64,000 nt of DNA from positions 19,452-83,451 of the forward strand of contig JAPWHR010000020.1 in assembly GCA_027214345.1 (NCBI GenBank). Reading direction: 5' to 3'. Source of the DNA: Comamonadaceae bacterium G21597-S1. Its GTDB lineage: Bacteria > Pseudomonadota > Gammaproteobacteria > Burkholderiales > Burkholderiaceae_C. The notes under the pieces are model-generated. The model searched no databases and was not told where the DNA came from. It saw nothing but the letters and a program-made list of their open reading frames with translations. The first letter of the stretch is position 1. Every line of letters starts with the position of its first letter. Positions 55,679 to 64,000 of this stretch are shown piece by piece. A program made the translations under genes and the position numbers.

Positions 55679-56659
55679 TCAGCGGGGCGGGTCCTTGCGC
55701 CGGGCGCGCGGATGCGCGGCGTCGTAGGCCTTGGCCAGGTGCTGGAAATCGAGTCGGGTATAGACCTGCGTGGTGCTGATGTTGGCGTGGCCCAGCAGTT
55801 CCTGCACCGCGCGCAGGTCGCTGCTGGACTGCAGCACGTGGCTGGCGAACGAGTGGCGCAACATGTGCGGATGGACCGGCGTGGCCAGGCCGCTGCGCTG
55901 GCTGCGGCGTTGCAGGCGTTGCCAGACGGACTGGGCGCTGAGCCGGCTGCCACGGCGGCCGATGAACAAGGCGGGCTCGGTGCCGGCGCGGCCGGTCGCG
56001 TCGCGCTGTGCCAACCAGGCCTGCACCGCTCGCACCGCCTGTGCGCCGATCGGCACCGTGCGCCGTTTCGACCCCTTGCCCAGCACATGGGCCTCGCCCT
56101 CTGCCAGGTCGAGCCAGCCGCGTGCCCGGGGACCGGCCGTGGTGTCCAGCCCGACCAGTTCGCCGACGCGCAGGCCGCCGCCGTACAGCAGTTCGACGAT
56201 GGCCGCGTCACGGGCCTCCAGCCAGGGGTCGGCGTCGGCATCCTGGAAACCGGCCAGGCGCACCGCGTCGTCGACGCTCAAGGCCTTGGGCAGCGGCTTG
56301 GCCGCCTTGGGTCCGTGCACGTCCTGCACCGGATTGGCGCTGACCAGCGCCTGGCGCCCGAGCCAGTGATAGAAGCCACGCCAGCCGGACAGGATCAGCG
56401 CGATGCCGCGCGGGCTGCGGCCCCGGCTGTGCATCTGCGCCACCCAGCGCCGCACATGCGGGCTCTGCACCTGCAGCAGGGCGACGCCGGCTTCGCGCGC
56501 CAGATCGGACAAGCGGGCCAGGTCGGAGGTGTAGAGCGTGACGGTCCGCTCGGCCAGCCGCTTCTCGACACGGACATGTTCCAGATACCGCGCGACCAGT
56601 GGATCGGGGGCAGGCGCCGCACGGCCGGCGGCAGGGTCGTCGGGCTGCTGCGGCGCCAT
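55679..56659 (-). CDS. xerC: Tyrosine recombinase XerC
   Basis: XerC acts with XerD at dif to resolve chromosome dimers. The 326-residue protein has an N-terminal SAM-like DNA-binding domain and a catalytic domain with Arg164 (GLRVGEL), Lys195, His265 and Arg268 (HMLRHSFA), His291 (LLGHANI) and the nucleophile Tyr300. About 20 extra Pro/Ala residues start the protein. Position after the DUF484 gene and dapF is the conserved dapF - DUF484 - xerC order, which favours XerC over XerD or a phage integrase. Confidence 0.95.
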   Translation of the reverse strand: MAPQQPDDPAAGRAAPAPDPLVARYLEHVRVEKRLAERTVTLYTSDLARLSDLAREAGVALLQVQSPHVRRWVAQMHSRGRSPRGIALILSGWRGFYHWLGRQALVSANPVQDVHGPKAAKPLPKALSVDDAVRLAGFQDADADPWLEARDAAIVELLYGGGLRVGELVGLDTTAGPRARGWLDLAEGEAHVLGKGSKRRTVPIGAQAVRAVQAWLAQRDATGRAGTEPALFIGRRGSRLSAQSVWQRLQRRSQRSGLATPVHPHMLRHSFASHVLQSSSDLRAVQELLGHANISTTQVYTRLDFQHLAKAYDAAHPRARRKDPPR

Positions 56660-56674
56660 GCGGTGCAGGGGGCG

Positions 56675-57367
56675 TCAGTCCTGGCGCAGGCGCCCCAGGG
56701 CCGCGCTGGCGATGTCGGCGACGTGTTGCAGGAAATCCGTGCCCATGCCGCTGTTGTAGCGCTGCCCGTCGGGCGACGACAACACCAGCATGCCGAATGC
56801 CGGCTGCATCGCGCCGGCGCGGGTGTCGCGCAGCGGCAGCAACGCGATCGACGCGGCGGCGGCGGGCTCGGCGAGCCAGGTGACCGCCTCGAAGCCGGTG
56901 TTGACGCCGCAGAACGGTTCGGACAGCGAGGTCGCGAACAGCTTGGCGTCTTCGCTCACGCCGGTGGCGAAATCGGCGCCGCGGTAGGCTTCGGCAACGC
57001 CCCAGACCTTGATCGTGACCTGCGGCACCGAAAACTGCTCGCGCACATGGTCGACGATCTGGGCCGGAATCGCGGCCGCGCTGGTGTTCTCGAACAACGA
57101 GGCCGACCAACGCAACAGGCGGTCCGACAGCAAGGCGTTCTCGTTGCCATGGCGGATCATGTCCATCAGGCGGTGCTCGAGCACCTTGATCTTGTCGCGC
57201 AGCATCTCGGCCTGGCGTTCCTGCAGGCTGACCGCGCGCTTGCTGTGCGGGCTGGTCAGGTGCACGCTGGCCAGCAGTTCGGCGTGGCGCTCGAAGAAAT
57301 CGGGTGTGTTGGCCAGGTAGTTGGCGATATCGTCTTCGGTGATCGGATTGGTGAATGTGTCGGTCAT
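56675..57367 (-). CDS. DUF484 (GAF-like) protein
   Basis: A 230-residue protein of the DUF484 family, found between dapF and xerC in many proteobacteria. It has an N-terminal helix pair with the family pattern [20 protein letters not shown], a coiled coil at about residues 45-75 and a GAF-like domain to the end. The function is not established. It overlaps dapF by 4 nt (ATGA) and lies 15 nt before xerC. Confidence 0.93.
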   Translation of the reverse strand: MTDTFTNPITEDDIANYLANTPDFFERHAELLASVHLTSPHSKRAVSLQERQAEMLRDKIKVLEHRLMDMIRHGNENALLSDRLLRWSASLFENTSAAAIPAQIVDHVREQFSVPQVTIKVWGVAEAYRGADFATGVSEDAKLFATSLSEPFCGVNTGFEAVTWLAEPAAAASIALLPLRDTRAGAMQPAFGMLVLSSPDGQRYNSGMGTDFLQHVADIASAALGRLRQD

Positions 57368-58239
57368 GGTGTTTCGGGTATCTCGATTTCGCCTTCAAAT
57401 ACGGTTTGCGCCGGCCCGGTCATCATCACCGCACTGCTGCCGCCGTGCCACGACACCGTCAGCCGGCCGCCGCGGGTTGCGACGTCGACGCGCGCGTCCA
57501 GCAGGCCGAGCCGGATGCCGGCCACCACCGCCGCGCAGGCGCCGGTGCCACAGCTCAGGGTTTCGCCGGCGCCCCGTTCGAATACCCGCAAGGTGATCGA
57601 CGCGCGGCTGTCCACCTGCATGAAGCCGGCGTTGACCCGTTGCGGGAACGCGCGATGGTGTTCGATCAGCGGGCCGAGGCCGGCCACGTCGGCCCGGGCC
57701 ACGTCGTCGACGACACACACGGCATGGGGGTTGCCCATCGACAGCACCGCCACGTGCACCGTCGGCGCGGACGCGCCGGCGGGCAGGGGCAGGGCCCAGG
57801 TCTGCCAGGCGCCGTCGGTCCGTGCCTGCAGGCCCCGGTGGTCGAAGGGCACGGCTGGCAGGTCGAACACCGGGGCGCCCATGTCGACGGTGACCCGGTC
57901 ATCGGGCTGGCGCTGCAGCGTGAGGACCCGGTTCATGGTCTTGACGGTGACCGCGTCCTTGTCGGTCATGCCGTGCGCGCGCACATAGGCCAGGAAGCAG
58001 CGCGCGCCGTTGCCGCAATGCTCGACCTGCTGCCCGTCGGCGTTGTGGATCACGTATTCGAAGTCGTATTGCGGTCCGGGCGCGGCGCGCACGCTCAGGA
58101 TCTGGTCGGCGCCGACGCCGAAATGCCGGTCGCCCAGGAAGCGGTATTGCGCGGGGGACAATCCCAGCACGGTGCGGGTTTCATCCAGCACGACGAAGTC
58201 GTTGCCGGCGCCCTGCATCTTGGTGAACGGGATTCGCAT
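57364..58239 (-). CDS. dapF: Diaminopimelate epimerase
   Basis: DapF converts LL- to meso-diaminopimelate for lysine and peptidoglycan. The 291-residue enzyme starts [20 protein letters not shown] and has the two catalytic cysteines in [10 protein letters not shown] and [11 protein letters not shown], which act as acid and base. The start at 58239 is decided by the conserved N-terminus. It supplies the substrate for MurE and Mpl encoded in the same window. Confidence 0.97.
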   Translation of the reverse strand: MRIPFTKMQGAGNDFVVLDETRTVLGLSPAQYRFLGDRHFGVGADQILSVRAAPGPQYDFEYVIHNADGQQVEHCGNGARCFLAYVRAHGMTDKDAVTVKTMNRVLTLQRQPDDRVTVDMGAPVFDLPAVPFDHRGLQARTDGAWQTWALPLPAGASAPTVHVAVLSMGNPHAVCVVDDVARADVAGLGPLIEHHRAFPQRVNAGFMQVDSRASITLRVFERGAGETLSCGTGACAAVVAGIRLGLLDARVDVATRGGRLTVSWHGGSSAVMMTGPAQTVFEGEIEIPETP

Positions 58240-58342
58240 CGCGGGATTATCCCCCGAACCCACGGGCCGTCCGCTGCCGTGCCGGTGCATGTGCGCACGT
58301 CGGCGATGCGCGCGAGCGGCTCGGTTGGCGGCACAATGCGCC

Positions 58343-59986
58343 ATGGTCCGACCCAGCCAATTGCTGCATTCCCAACGTGAGCCGGCGCCGTTGCGGCCGG
58401 CCGCAACCGTGTTGTTACTGCGCGACGGCGCGCAGGGCGTCGAGGTGCTGATGACGCGCCGCTCGCCCAACGCCAGCTTCGCGCCCGGCGCCTATGTGTT
58501 CCCCGGCGGCGGCATCGACGCCGCGGACGCCGCCGCCCACCATCTGGCGCGGCGACGGCCGGGGCAGGGCGATCTGCAGGTGACCCAGGCGATCGCGGCG
58601 ATCCGCGAGAGCTTCGAGGAACTGGGCATCGTGCTGGCCCGCCGGCCCGACGGCCGCTGGCTCGACGCCGCCACGCTGGCCGCGCTGGATCGCAACGCGC
58701 CCTTTGCCGAACAGTGCGCGGCCCGCGGGCTGGAACTGGCCGCCGACGCGGTGTTCGTGCTCGCACACTGGGTCACCGACCGCGACCTGCCGCGGCGTTT
58801 CGACGTGCCCTTTCTGGTCGCGCGCATGCCTGACGGCCAGGAGCCGGTGGCCGACGAGACCGAGCAGTTCGAACCCCGATGGGTGCGTCCGGCCGACGCG
58901 CTGGAGCGCCATGCGGCGGGCGCGTTTTTCATGATCTTCCCGACCATCCGCACCTTGCAGCGGCTGTCGGCCTTTGCCGACGTCGATGCGCTGCTGCAGG
59001 CCTGTGCGCAGAACGAGCAGCCATTGTGGTCCAGTTGCCCGCGCGGCGGCTGGCTGGCGGGCAAGGAGGAGCGCTACATGGAACACGAGCATCCGTACGG
59101 CGAGCTTGCGCTGGTATCGCCGGACGGGCAGATCGTGCACCACCTGGACTGGCAGTCGCTGCAGCCGGTGCCCTTGCTGCGCAATGTCCAGCGCCTGACG
59201 GCACCCAATCCGGGAGCCATGACCGGCCCGGGCACGAACAGCTACCTGGTCGGCGACCCGGCCACGGGTTTCATCGTGATCGATCCGGGGCCGGCGGATC
59301 CGCAACACGTCGAGCGTCTGTGGCGTGCGGCCGGCGGCCAGATCCGGATGATCGTGTGCACCCACTCGCATCCGGACCATTTCCCCGGCGCGCGGCCGCT
59401 GCAGGCCCTGTGCGATCCGCGGCCACCGATCCTGGGCCTGCCCAGCGCCGACACCGCGCGCGCGGCCAGCGACTTCACGCCGGAGCGGGAACTGGCCGAC
59501 GGCGAGGAACTGCATCTGGCCGCGGCCGACGGCGCGCCCGTGCATAGCCTGCGGGTGATCCACACGCCGGGGCATGCGGCCAACCACCTGTGCCTGGTGC
59601 TGGTGCAGGACGGCCTGCTGTTCAGCGGCGACCATGTGCTCAACGGCAGCACCACCGTGATCGACCCGCCCGACGGCGACATGAATGCCTATCTGGAATC
59701 GCTGGACAAGCTCACCGCGGCTTGCGCCGCGCACGGCATCGCGTTCATAGCGCCGGCGCACGGCTACGTGATCGGCCAGGCCGTGCACGCCATTGCCGCG
59801 CTCAAGGCGCACCGGCTCCGGCGCGAGGCCAAGATCCTGGGCGTGATGCAGGCCCATCCCGGCGGCACGCTGGACGACTGGGTGCAACATGCGTATGACG
59901 ACGTGCCCCCACGCATGTGGCCGGTCGCCAAGCGCTCCTTGCTGGCCCACGTGCAGCGCATCGAGAGCATGGGCGCCGGCAACTGA
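58343..59986 (+). CDS. Fusion of a Nudix hydrolase and a metallo-beta-lactamase-fold hydrolase
   Basis: A 547-residue two-domain protein. Residues 20-245 are a Nudix-type domain with [14 protein letters not shown] and the box end [14 protein letters not shown]. Residues 270-547 are a metallo-beta-lactamase fold of the LACTB2 type, with [11 protein letters not shown] as the HxHxDH zinc site, [11 protein letters not shown] and FSGDHVLNG. The MBL half may cleave thioesters or RNA; the Nudix half may hydrolyse nucleoside diphosphates or CoA derivatives. A role in acyl-CoA or nucleotide clean-up is inferred. It is divergent from dapF by 103 nt. No stop or frameshift separates the domains. Confidence 0.85.
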   Translation: MVRPSQLLHSQREPAPLRPAATVLLLRDGAQGVEVLMTRRSPNASFAPGAYVFPGGGIDAADAAAHHLARRRPGQGDLQVTQAIAAIRESFEELGIVLARRPDGRWLDAATLAALDRNAPFAEQCAARGLELAADAVFVLAHWVTDRDLPRRFDVPFLVARMPDGQEPVADETEQFEPRWVRPADALERHAAGAFFMIFPTIRTLQRLSAFADVDALLQACAQNEQPLWSSCPRGGWLAGKEERYMEHEHPYGELALVSPDGQIVHHLDWQSLQPVPLLRNVQRLTAPNPGAMTGPGTNSYLVGDPATGFIVIDPGPADPQHVERLWRAAGGQIRMIVCTHSHPDHFPGARPLQALCDPRPPILGLPSADTARAASDFTPERELADGEELHLAAADGAPVHSLRVIHTPGHAANHLCLVLVQDGLLFSGDHVLNGSTTVIDPPDGDMNAYLESLDKLTAACAAHGIAFIAPAHGYVIGQAVHAIAALKAHRLRREAKILGVMQAHPGGTLDDWVQHAYDDVPPRMWPVAKRSLLAHVQRIESMGAGN

Positions 59987-60006
59987 CAAGCGGCCGGGCA
60001 GGTGCG

Positions 60007-60381
60007 CTACAGGTCGAAGCTGCCGGCGCCGGTGCCGAGCACCGACAGGTCCAGCGGCCGCACCGCTCCCATCCACATCGCCCGGTCCCGGTGGTCGACC
60101 AGATCGTTGTTGGTGATCGGGTGGATGAACACCACCAGCGCGCCCCGGCGCAGCGCCAGCCAGGGGATCACGCTGCCGAACAGTTCCGGCTTGAACGCCA
60201 GCTGGCAACTCCAGTCCGGATGCGGCCCGACCGGGCGTTCGTGGACCCGTCCCATCTTGAGCTGGGGAAACGCCTGTGCGGCCTGTTCGCACAAGGCGCG
60301 TGCCTGCTCCAGCGTGTCGGGGCCGAAATAGACGTGCGCGTGAAAGCCGCGGATGTCGGGAACTGCATGGTCGCTGGTCAT
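60007..60381 (-). CDS. DOPA 4,5-dioxygenase family protein
   Basis: A 124-residue protein of the small DOPA 4,5-dioxygenase-like family, with the pattern GFHAHVYFGPDTLEQA at the start, VGPHPDWSCQLAF in the middle and VFIHPITNNDLVDH near residue 90. These His-rich motifs probably bind a metal. Bacterial members are mostly of unknown substrate, with extradiol cleavage shown for a few. It is convergent with the Nudix/MBL gene, 20 nt between the stops. Confidence 0.85.
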   Translation of the reverse strand: MTSDHAVPDIRGFHAHVYFGPDTLEQARALCEQAAQAFPQLKMGRVHERPVGPHPDWSCQLAFKPELFGSVIPWLALRRGALVVFIHPITNNDLVDHRDRAMWMGAVRPLDLSVLGTGAGSFDL

Positions 60382-60444
60382 GTGACTGGCTCCTGTTCAT
60401 GGTCACGGCTGCCGGCGGAGCACCGTGCCCTGGGGAAAAAATGT

Positions 60445-60935
60445 GTGAAGCCCACCGATAAGCCGGATTCTGTGCATGGCGGTTGCCCGCCATGTGACTG
60501 CCATTTATCTGGGCCGCCGGTCACCCGACGGCTCGGTGCTACCTACCCGCACACACCCCGGGGGCCCCGGGTAGGGGGCGCAGCGAACTGCGCGTCCCAA
60601 CATGTGCCTATTTGGTATTGCTGCGCGTAGAGATTGCCCGTTTCACCCGCAGCAAAGGTTGCCCGTTGCGGCGACTCGTCTCTGTTGCTCTGATCCTCAC
60701 CTTATGCCGGACCCGCGTCCGTCCGATTGGCCGTGCACTTGCGTGCCCGGCGCAACCGTTCGAACACTTGCCCGGTTTTCGGTGGACAGCCGTTAGCTGC
60801 TACGCTGCCCTGTGCAGTCCGGACGTTCCTCCAGTGCGGTGTTTCCACCCGACGCCAGAGGCGTCGGCCTTGCGGGAACGGATGCCGAGACATCCACCCT
60901 GGGGCTTGCACCAGCGACAGTCTGGTGGGCTTCAC
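60445..60935 (-). ncRNA. rnpB: RNase P RNA
   Basis: On the minus strand the ends form a perfect 12-bp P1 stem, GTGAAGCCCACC at 60935-60924 with its complement at 60456-60445. Conserved parts are GAGGAACGTCCGGAC near the 5' third (P4 side, CR-I), ACAGAGACGAGTCGCC, CAGCAATACCAAATAGGC, and CAGAATCCGGCTTATCGGTG at the 3' end. These are the hallmarks of bacterial type A RNase P RNA, which matures tRNA 5' ends. At 491 nt it is longer than the E. coli RNA (377 nt). P1 is followed by six T (60441-60436), a plausible terminator. Confidence 0.93.
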
Positions 60936-60942
60936 GGAGCCG

Positions 60943-60972
60943 ATTATCCACTCCTGAGAGAATGCGGGGCAA
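60943..60972 (-). promoter_or_regulatory. Promoter of rnpB
   Basis: On the minus strand TTGCCC (60972-60967) and GATAAT (60948-60943) are 18 nt apart. The -10 box ends 7 nt before the mature RNA 5' end, close to the expected start point. It overlaps the 5' leader of the divergent cysK gene. Confidence 0.65.
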
Positions 60973-60993
60973 CCCAACCGAGGAGCCGCCACC

Positions 60994-61914
60994 ATGAAAG
61001 TCGACAACATCCTGCAGACCATCGGCCAGACGCCGCATGTGCGCATCAACCGCCTGTTCGGCGACCAGCATACGGTCTGGATCAAATCGGAGCGCAGCAA
61101 TCCGGGCGGCTCGATCAAGGACCGCATCGCGTTGTCGATGATCGAGGCCGCCGAGAAAAGCGGCGTGCTCCAGCCCGGCGCGACCATCGTCGAGCCGACC
61201 TCCGGCAATACCGGCGTCGGCCTGGCCATGGTGGCCGCCGTCAAGGGCTACAAGCTGATCCTGGTGATGCCCGACAGCATGTCGATCGAGCGCCGCCGGC
61301 TGATGCTGGCTTATGGCGCGACCTTCGACCTGACGCCGCGCGAGAAAGGCATGAAAGGGGCGATCGCCCGCGCACAGGAAATCGCCGCGGGCATTCCCGG
61401 CGCCTGGATTCCGCAGCAGTTCGAGAATCCCGCCAACATCGACGCCCACGTGCAGACCACGGCCCAGGAGATCCTGCTCGATTTTCCGCAGGGACTGGAC
61501 GTGCTGATCACCGGCGTCGGCACCGGCGGTCACATCACCGGGTGTGCCCAGGTGCTCAAGGCGCAATGGCCGCAGCTCAAGGTGTTCGCCGTCGAACCGG
61601 CGGCCTCGCCGGTGATCTCCGGCGGTGCGCCGTCGCCGCATCCGATCCAGGGTATCGGCGCGGGCTTCATCCCGGCCAACCTCAAGACCGAACTGCTCGA
61701 CGGCGTGATCCAGGTCGAGCCCGAGCCCTCGCGCGAGATGGCGCGGCGCTGTGCGCGCGAAGAAGGCATGCTGGTGGGCATCTCCTCGGGCGCCACGCTG
61801 GCGGCGATCGCGCAGAAGCTGCCCGAGCTGCCGGCGGGCGACCGCATCCTCGGGTTCAACTACGACACCGGCGAGCGTTATCTGTCGATCGAAGGTTTCC
61901 TGCCCTCGGAATGA
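60994..61914 (+). CDS. cysK: O-acetylserine sulfhydrylase (cysteine synthase A type)
   Basis: A PLP enzyme making cysteine from O-acetylserine and sulfide. The 306-residue protein has the PLP lysine Lys42 in NPGGSIKDR, the substrate loop [12 protein letters not shown], and the phosphate loop [12 protein letters not shown] lies 8 nt before the ATG. CysK rather than CysM is favoured by length and by the motif pattern, but the two are hard to separate without alignment. The start is 58 nt from the divergent rnpB 5' end. Confidence 0.93.
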   Translation: MKVDNILQTIGQTPHVRINRLFGDQHTVWIKSERSNPGGSIKDRIALSMIEAAEKSGVLQPGATIVEPTSGNTGVGLAMVAAVKGYKLILVMPDSMSIERRRLMLAYGATFDLTPREKGMKGAIARAQEIAAGIPGAWIPQQFENPANIDAHVQTTAQEILLDFPQGLDVLITGVGTGGHITGCAQVLKAQWPQLKVFAVEPAASPVISGGAPSPHPIQGIGAGFIPANLKTELLDGVIQVEPEPSREMARRCAREEGMLVGISSGATLAAIAQKLPELPAGDRILGFNYDTGERYLSIEGFLPSE

Positions 61915-63638
61915 TCCGGCTGACCGAGCTCAAGCTGCCGCTGGAGCACACGCGCGCGCAGCTCGATCGGCTGGTGCTGGACACGCTCGGCCTGGCGGAC
62001 GAGGCGGTGCGCGCGATCGATGTGTTCAAGCGCAGCGTGGACGCGCGCAAGGCCCAGCTGCAGTTCGTCTACATCGTCGACGTCACGCTGCGCGATGCCG
62101 GCTCCGAGCCGGCGTTGTTGCTCAAGATGGCCGGCAAACCGCATGTGGGCCAGACGCCCGACATGGTGTACCGGCTGGTGCGCCAGTGGCCGGCGGGCGC
62201 GCCCGCGGTGCAGGACGGCGAGCGCCCGGTCGTCGTGGGCTTCGGCCCGTGCGGCATCTTCGCCGCATTGCTGCTGGCCCAGATGGGACTGCGCCCGATC
62301 GTGCTTGAACGTGGCCGCACGGTGCGCCGGCGCACCAAGGACACCTGGGGCCTGTGGCGCAAGTCGGTGCTGGACCCCGAGTCGAACGTGCAGTTCGGCG
62401 AAGGCGGCGCCGGCACCTTCTCCGACGGCAAGTTGTGGAGCCAGATCAAGGATCCGCGGTATCTCGGACGCAAGGTGATGACCGAGTTCGTCAAGGCCGG
62501 CGCGCCCGAGGAGATCCTGGTCGAGGCGCATCCGCATATCGGCACCTTCAAGCTGGTCAAGGTGGTCGAGAACATGCGCGAGCAGATCATTGCGCTGGGC
62601 GGCGAGATCCGCTTCGAGCAGCGCGTGACCGACCTGCTGCTGGAAGACGCCCCGCCCGACGACCAGGGCCGCACGCGGCGCGTACGCGCGCTCAGTGTGC
62701 TGGACCAGGCCACCGGCGTGACGCGCGAGCTGCCGGTGCGCCAGGTCGTGCTGGCGCTGGGCCACAGCGCGCGCGATACCTTCGTGATGTTGTACCGGCG
62801 CGGCGTGTCGATGGCGGCCAAGCCGTTCTCGATCGGCTTTCGCATCGAACACCCGCAAGGCCTGATCGACCGCGCACGCTGGGGCCGCCATGCCGGCCAT
62901 CCGGCGCTCGGCGCCGCCGAGTACCGGCTCGTGCACCACGCCGGCAACGGCCGCTCGGTCTACAGCTTCTGCATGTGCCCCGGCGGCACCGTGGTGGCCG
63001 CCACGTCGGAGCCGGGGCGGGTGGTGACCAATGGCATGAGCCAGTATTCGCGCAACGAGCGCAATGCCAACGCGGGCATCGTCGTGGGCATCGATCCGCA
63101 GGACTATCCGCGCGACGTCGCCCGGATGCGTGCGGCGCTGGGTGACGACGTGCCGGTGGACGACGCCACGATGGCCTCGCATCCGCTCACCGGCGTGGTG
63201 CTGCAGCGCGAACTCGAGTCGCGCGCCTACCGGCTCGGCGGCAGCAATTACCAGGCGCCGGGCCAGCGGGTCGGCGACTTCCTGGCGGCGCGGCCGTCCA
63301 CGGCGCTGGGCACGGTCGAGCCGTCGTACAAGCCCGGCGTTTTGCCGGGCGACCTGGGTGCGGCGCTTCCCGCCTACGCCATCGACGCGATTCGCGAGGC
63401 CTTGCCGGCGTTCGGACGCAAGATCAAGGGTTTCGACATGCCGGATGCGGTGTTGACCGGGGTCGAGACACGGACCTCGTCGCCGGTGCGTATCACGCGG
63501 GGCGACGACTACCAGAGCCTGAACGTGCAGGGTTTGTATCCGGCCGGCGAAGGTGCCAGTTATGCGGGCGGCATCCTGTCCGCCGGTGTCGACGGCATCC
63601 GGGTCGCGGAGGCGGTGGCGCAGGTCATCGTGGCTTGA
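61911..63638 (+). CDS. FAD-dependent oxidoreductase (YtfP/HI0933-related NAD(P)-binding family)
   Basis: A 575-residue flavoprotein. About 100 residues form a small N-terminal domain. The FAD-binding region [20 protein letters not shown] follows, with the dinucleotide Gly motif near residue 105, then [20 protein letters not shown] and [12 protein letters not shown]. It ends with the second FAD contact [23 protein letters not shown]. Homologues are widespread and conserved but of unproven function. The ATG at 61911 overlaps the cysK stop by 4 nt (ATGA), so the two are translated together. The very long open frame upstream through cysK and rnpB is non-coding. Confidence 0.88.
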   Translation: MIRLTELKLPLEHTRAQLDRLVLDTLGLADEAVRAIDVFKRSVDARKAQLQFVYIVDVTLRDAGSEPALLLKMAGKPHVGQTPDMVYRLVRQWPAGAPAVQDGERPVVVGFGPCGIFAALLLAQMGLRPIVLERGRTVRRRTKDTWGLWRKSVLDPESNVQFGEGGAGTFSDGKLWSQIKDPRYLGRKVMTEFVKAGAPEEILVEAHPHIGTFKLVKVVENMREQIIALGGEIRFEQRVTDLLLEDAPPDDQGRTRRVRALSVLDQATGVTRELPVRQVVLALGHSARDTFVMLYRRGVSMAAKPFSIGFRIEHPQGLIDRARWGRHAGHPALGAAEYRLVHHAGNGRSVYSFCMCPGGTVVAATSEPGRVVTNGMSQYSRNERNANAGIVVGIDPQDYPRDVARMRAALGDDVPVDDATMASHPLTGVVLQRELESRAYRLGGSNYQAPGQRVGDFLAARPSTALGTVEPSYKPGVLPGDLGAALPAYAIDAIREALPAFGRKIKGFDMPDAVLTGVETRTSSPVRITRGDDYQSLNVQGLYPAGEGASYAGGILSAGVDGIRVAEAVAQVIVA

Positions 63639-63724
63639 GGCCTTCCCCGCGGACGTACACGCTTGGACATGGTGTGGTGCATGTCAGGCGATTTGCCTTC
63701 CTCCTTCCTGTTGCGTAATTGGCT

Positions 63725-63848
63725 GATTGGGTGAGATGCCTTCTAGCAACGTTGTGGTGCGATTTGGTCGGGTGCTCTTTTCCGGCGTTGTCGTGCGATT
63801 CGGTGATGTGCCTTTTTGCGGCGTTGTAGTGCGATCAGGCGGGCGGGG
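63725..63848. repeat. Degenerate 36-nt tandem repeat
   Basis: Units starting GTTGT(G/C/A)GTGCGAT begin at 63751, 63787 and 63823, exactly 36 nt apart, with a partial degenerate unit before them from 63725. The two complete units differ at several positions. There is no unique spacer between units, so this is not CRISPR. It lies between the flavoprotein stop and the palindrome fragment; nothing coding was seen from 63639 on. Confidence 0.75.
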
Positions 63849-63855
63849 AGCTCTG

Positions 63856-63874
63856 CTCCGCTCATGTCCCCCGG
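63856..63874. repeat. Fragment of a third palindromic element (loop start)
   Basis: The 19 nt CTCCGCTCATGTCCCCCGG are identical to the first 19 nt of the loop in the element at 15858-15949. The preceding bases (GCGGGCGGGGAGCTCTG) would be a third, different left arm. The rest of the element is lost in the poly-G tail. Confidence 0.8.

Positions 63875-64000
<126 letters not shown>

Noticed and set aside
60612..61910. Very long open frame leading into the FAD-dependent oxidoreductase
   Set aside because: It crosses rnpB and is out of frame with cysK, which has clear PLP-enzyme motifs. The ATGA overlap at 61911 gives a natural start.
63725..63848. Regular 36-nt repeats considered as a CRISPR array
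   Set aside because: The whole 36-nt period is repeat, with no unique spacers, and no cas gene is nearby.

Overview
The window is about 64 kb of a GC-rich betaproteobacterial chromosome, most likely order Burkholderiales and plausibly family Alcaligenaceae (Bordetella, Achromobacter, Pusillimonas or Pigmentiphaga-like). The reasons are gene-family content and order rather than a marker-gene comparison: a Bug-type (TctC) solute-binding protein, the mpl / TlpA neighbourhood, an rnb - TonB-like - mtgA run, a complete dcw cluster in the canonical order, a DksA that keeps only one zinc-finger cysteine, and an RNase P RNA of bacterial type A.

Layout. 36-10680 is mostly minus-strand housekeeping: prmA, accC-accB, a TlpA-like thiol-disulfide protein, a conserved hypothetical, mpl (plus strand), a DAHP synthase with an aromatic-rich leader peptide and terminator in front of it, tldD, a beta-hydroxyacid dehydrogenase and rodA. 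10724-17708 is plus strand: a YqiA-like esterase, an RNase II family exonuclease, a TonB-like protein, a 21-codon mini-ORF, mtgA, a PlsC-type acyltransferase, two large palindromic repeat elements that share one conserved loop, a CdsA-like cytidylyltransferase and ruvC. 17759-28139 is an accessory block with visibly lower GC (sampled lines near 47-53% against about 70-75% in the backbone). It encodes a class III CoA-transferase, a TetR regulator, a nitronate monooxygenase-like flavoprotein, an acyl-CoA ligase, a Bug protein, a two-subunit type III extradiol dioxygenase, a two-subunit Rieske dioxygenase, a dihydrodiol-dehydrogenase-like SDR and a C-C hydrolase. 28179-48060 is minus strand: a transglutaminase-like protein, a small membrane protein, then lpxC and the dcw cluster, transcribed from mraZ down to ftsZ and lpxC, with a 10-bp-period MraZ operator at its head. 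48255-58239 continues on the minus strand with hslU-hslV, a STAS-domain protein, a long DksA, a COG0523 GTPase, rlmI, xerC, a DUF484 protein and dapF. 58343-63638 holds a Nudix/metallo-beta-lactamase fusion, a DOPA-dioxygenase-like protein, rnpB, cysK and an FAD-dependent oxidoreductase. After that come a degenerate 36-nt tandem repeat, the start of a third copy of the palindrome core, and a poly-G stretch that looks like a sequencing or assembly artefact.

How the genes work together. Most neighbours are tightly packed, with 4-nt ATGA overlaps that suggest translational coupling, most clearly across the dcw cluster (peptidoglycan precursor synthesis plus divisome). The accessory block reads as one aromatic catabolic route: activation or CoA handling, ring dihydroxylation, rearomatisation, meta-cleavage and hydrolysis. 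It lacks its own ferredoxin, reductase and lower-pathway genes.

The observations most worth following up are the DAHP synthase attenuator with an unusually dense Phe/Tyr/Trp leader, the family of palindromes with a conserved loop and unrelated but self-complementary stems (one copy lies at the contig end), and the composite catabolic island with its divergent operator. The mini-ORF sitting where many relatives carry aroE, and the lysine/alanine-rich extension on DksA, are secondary leads.
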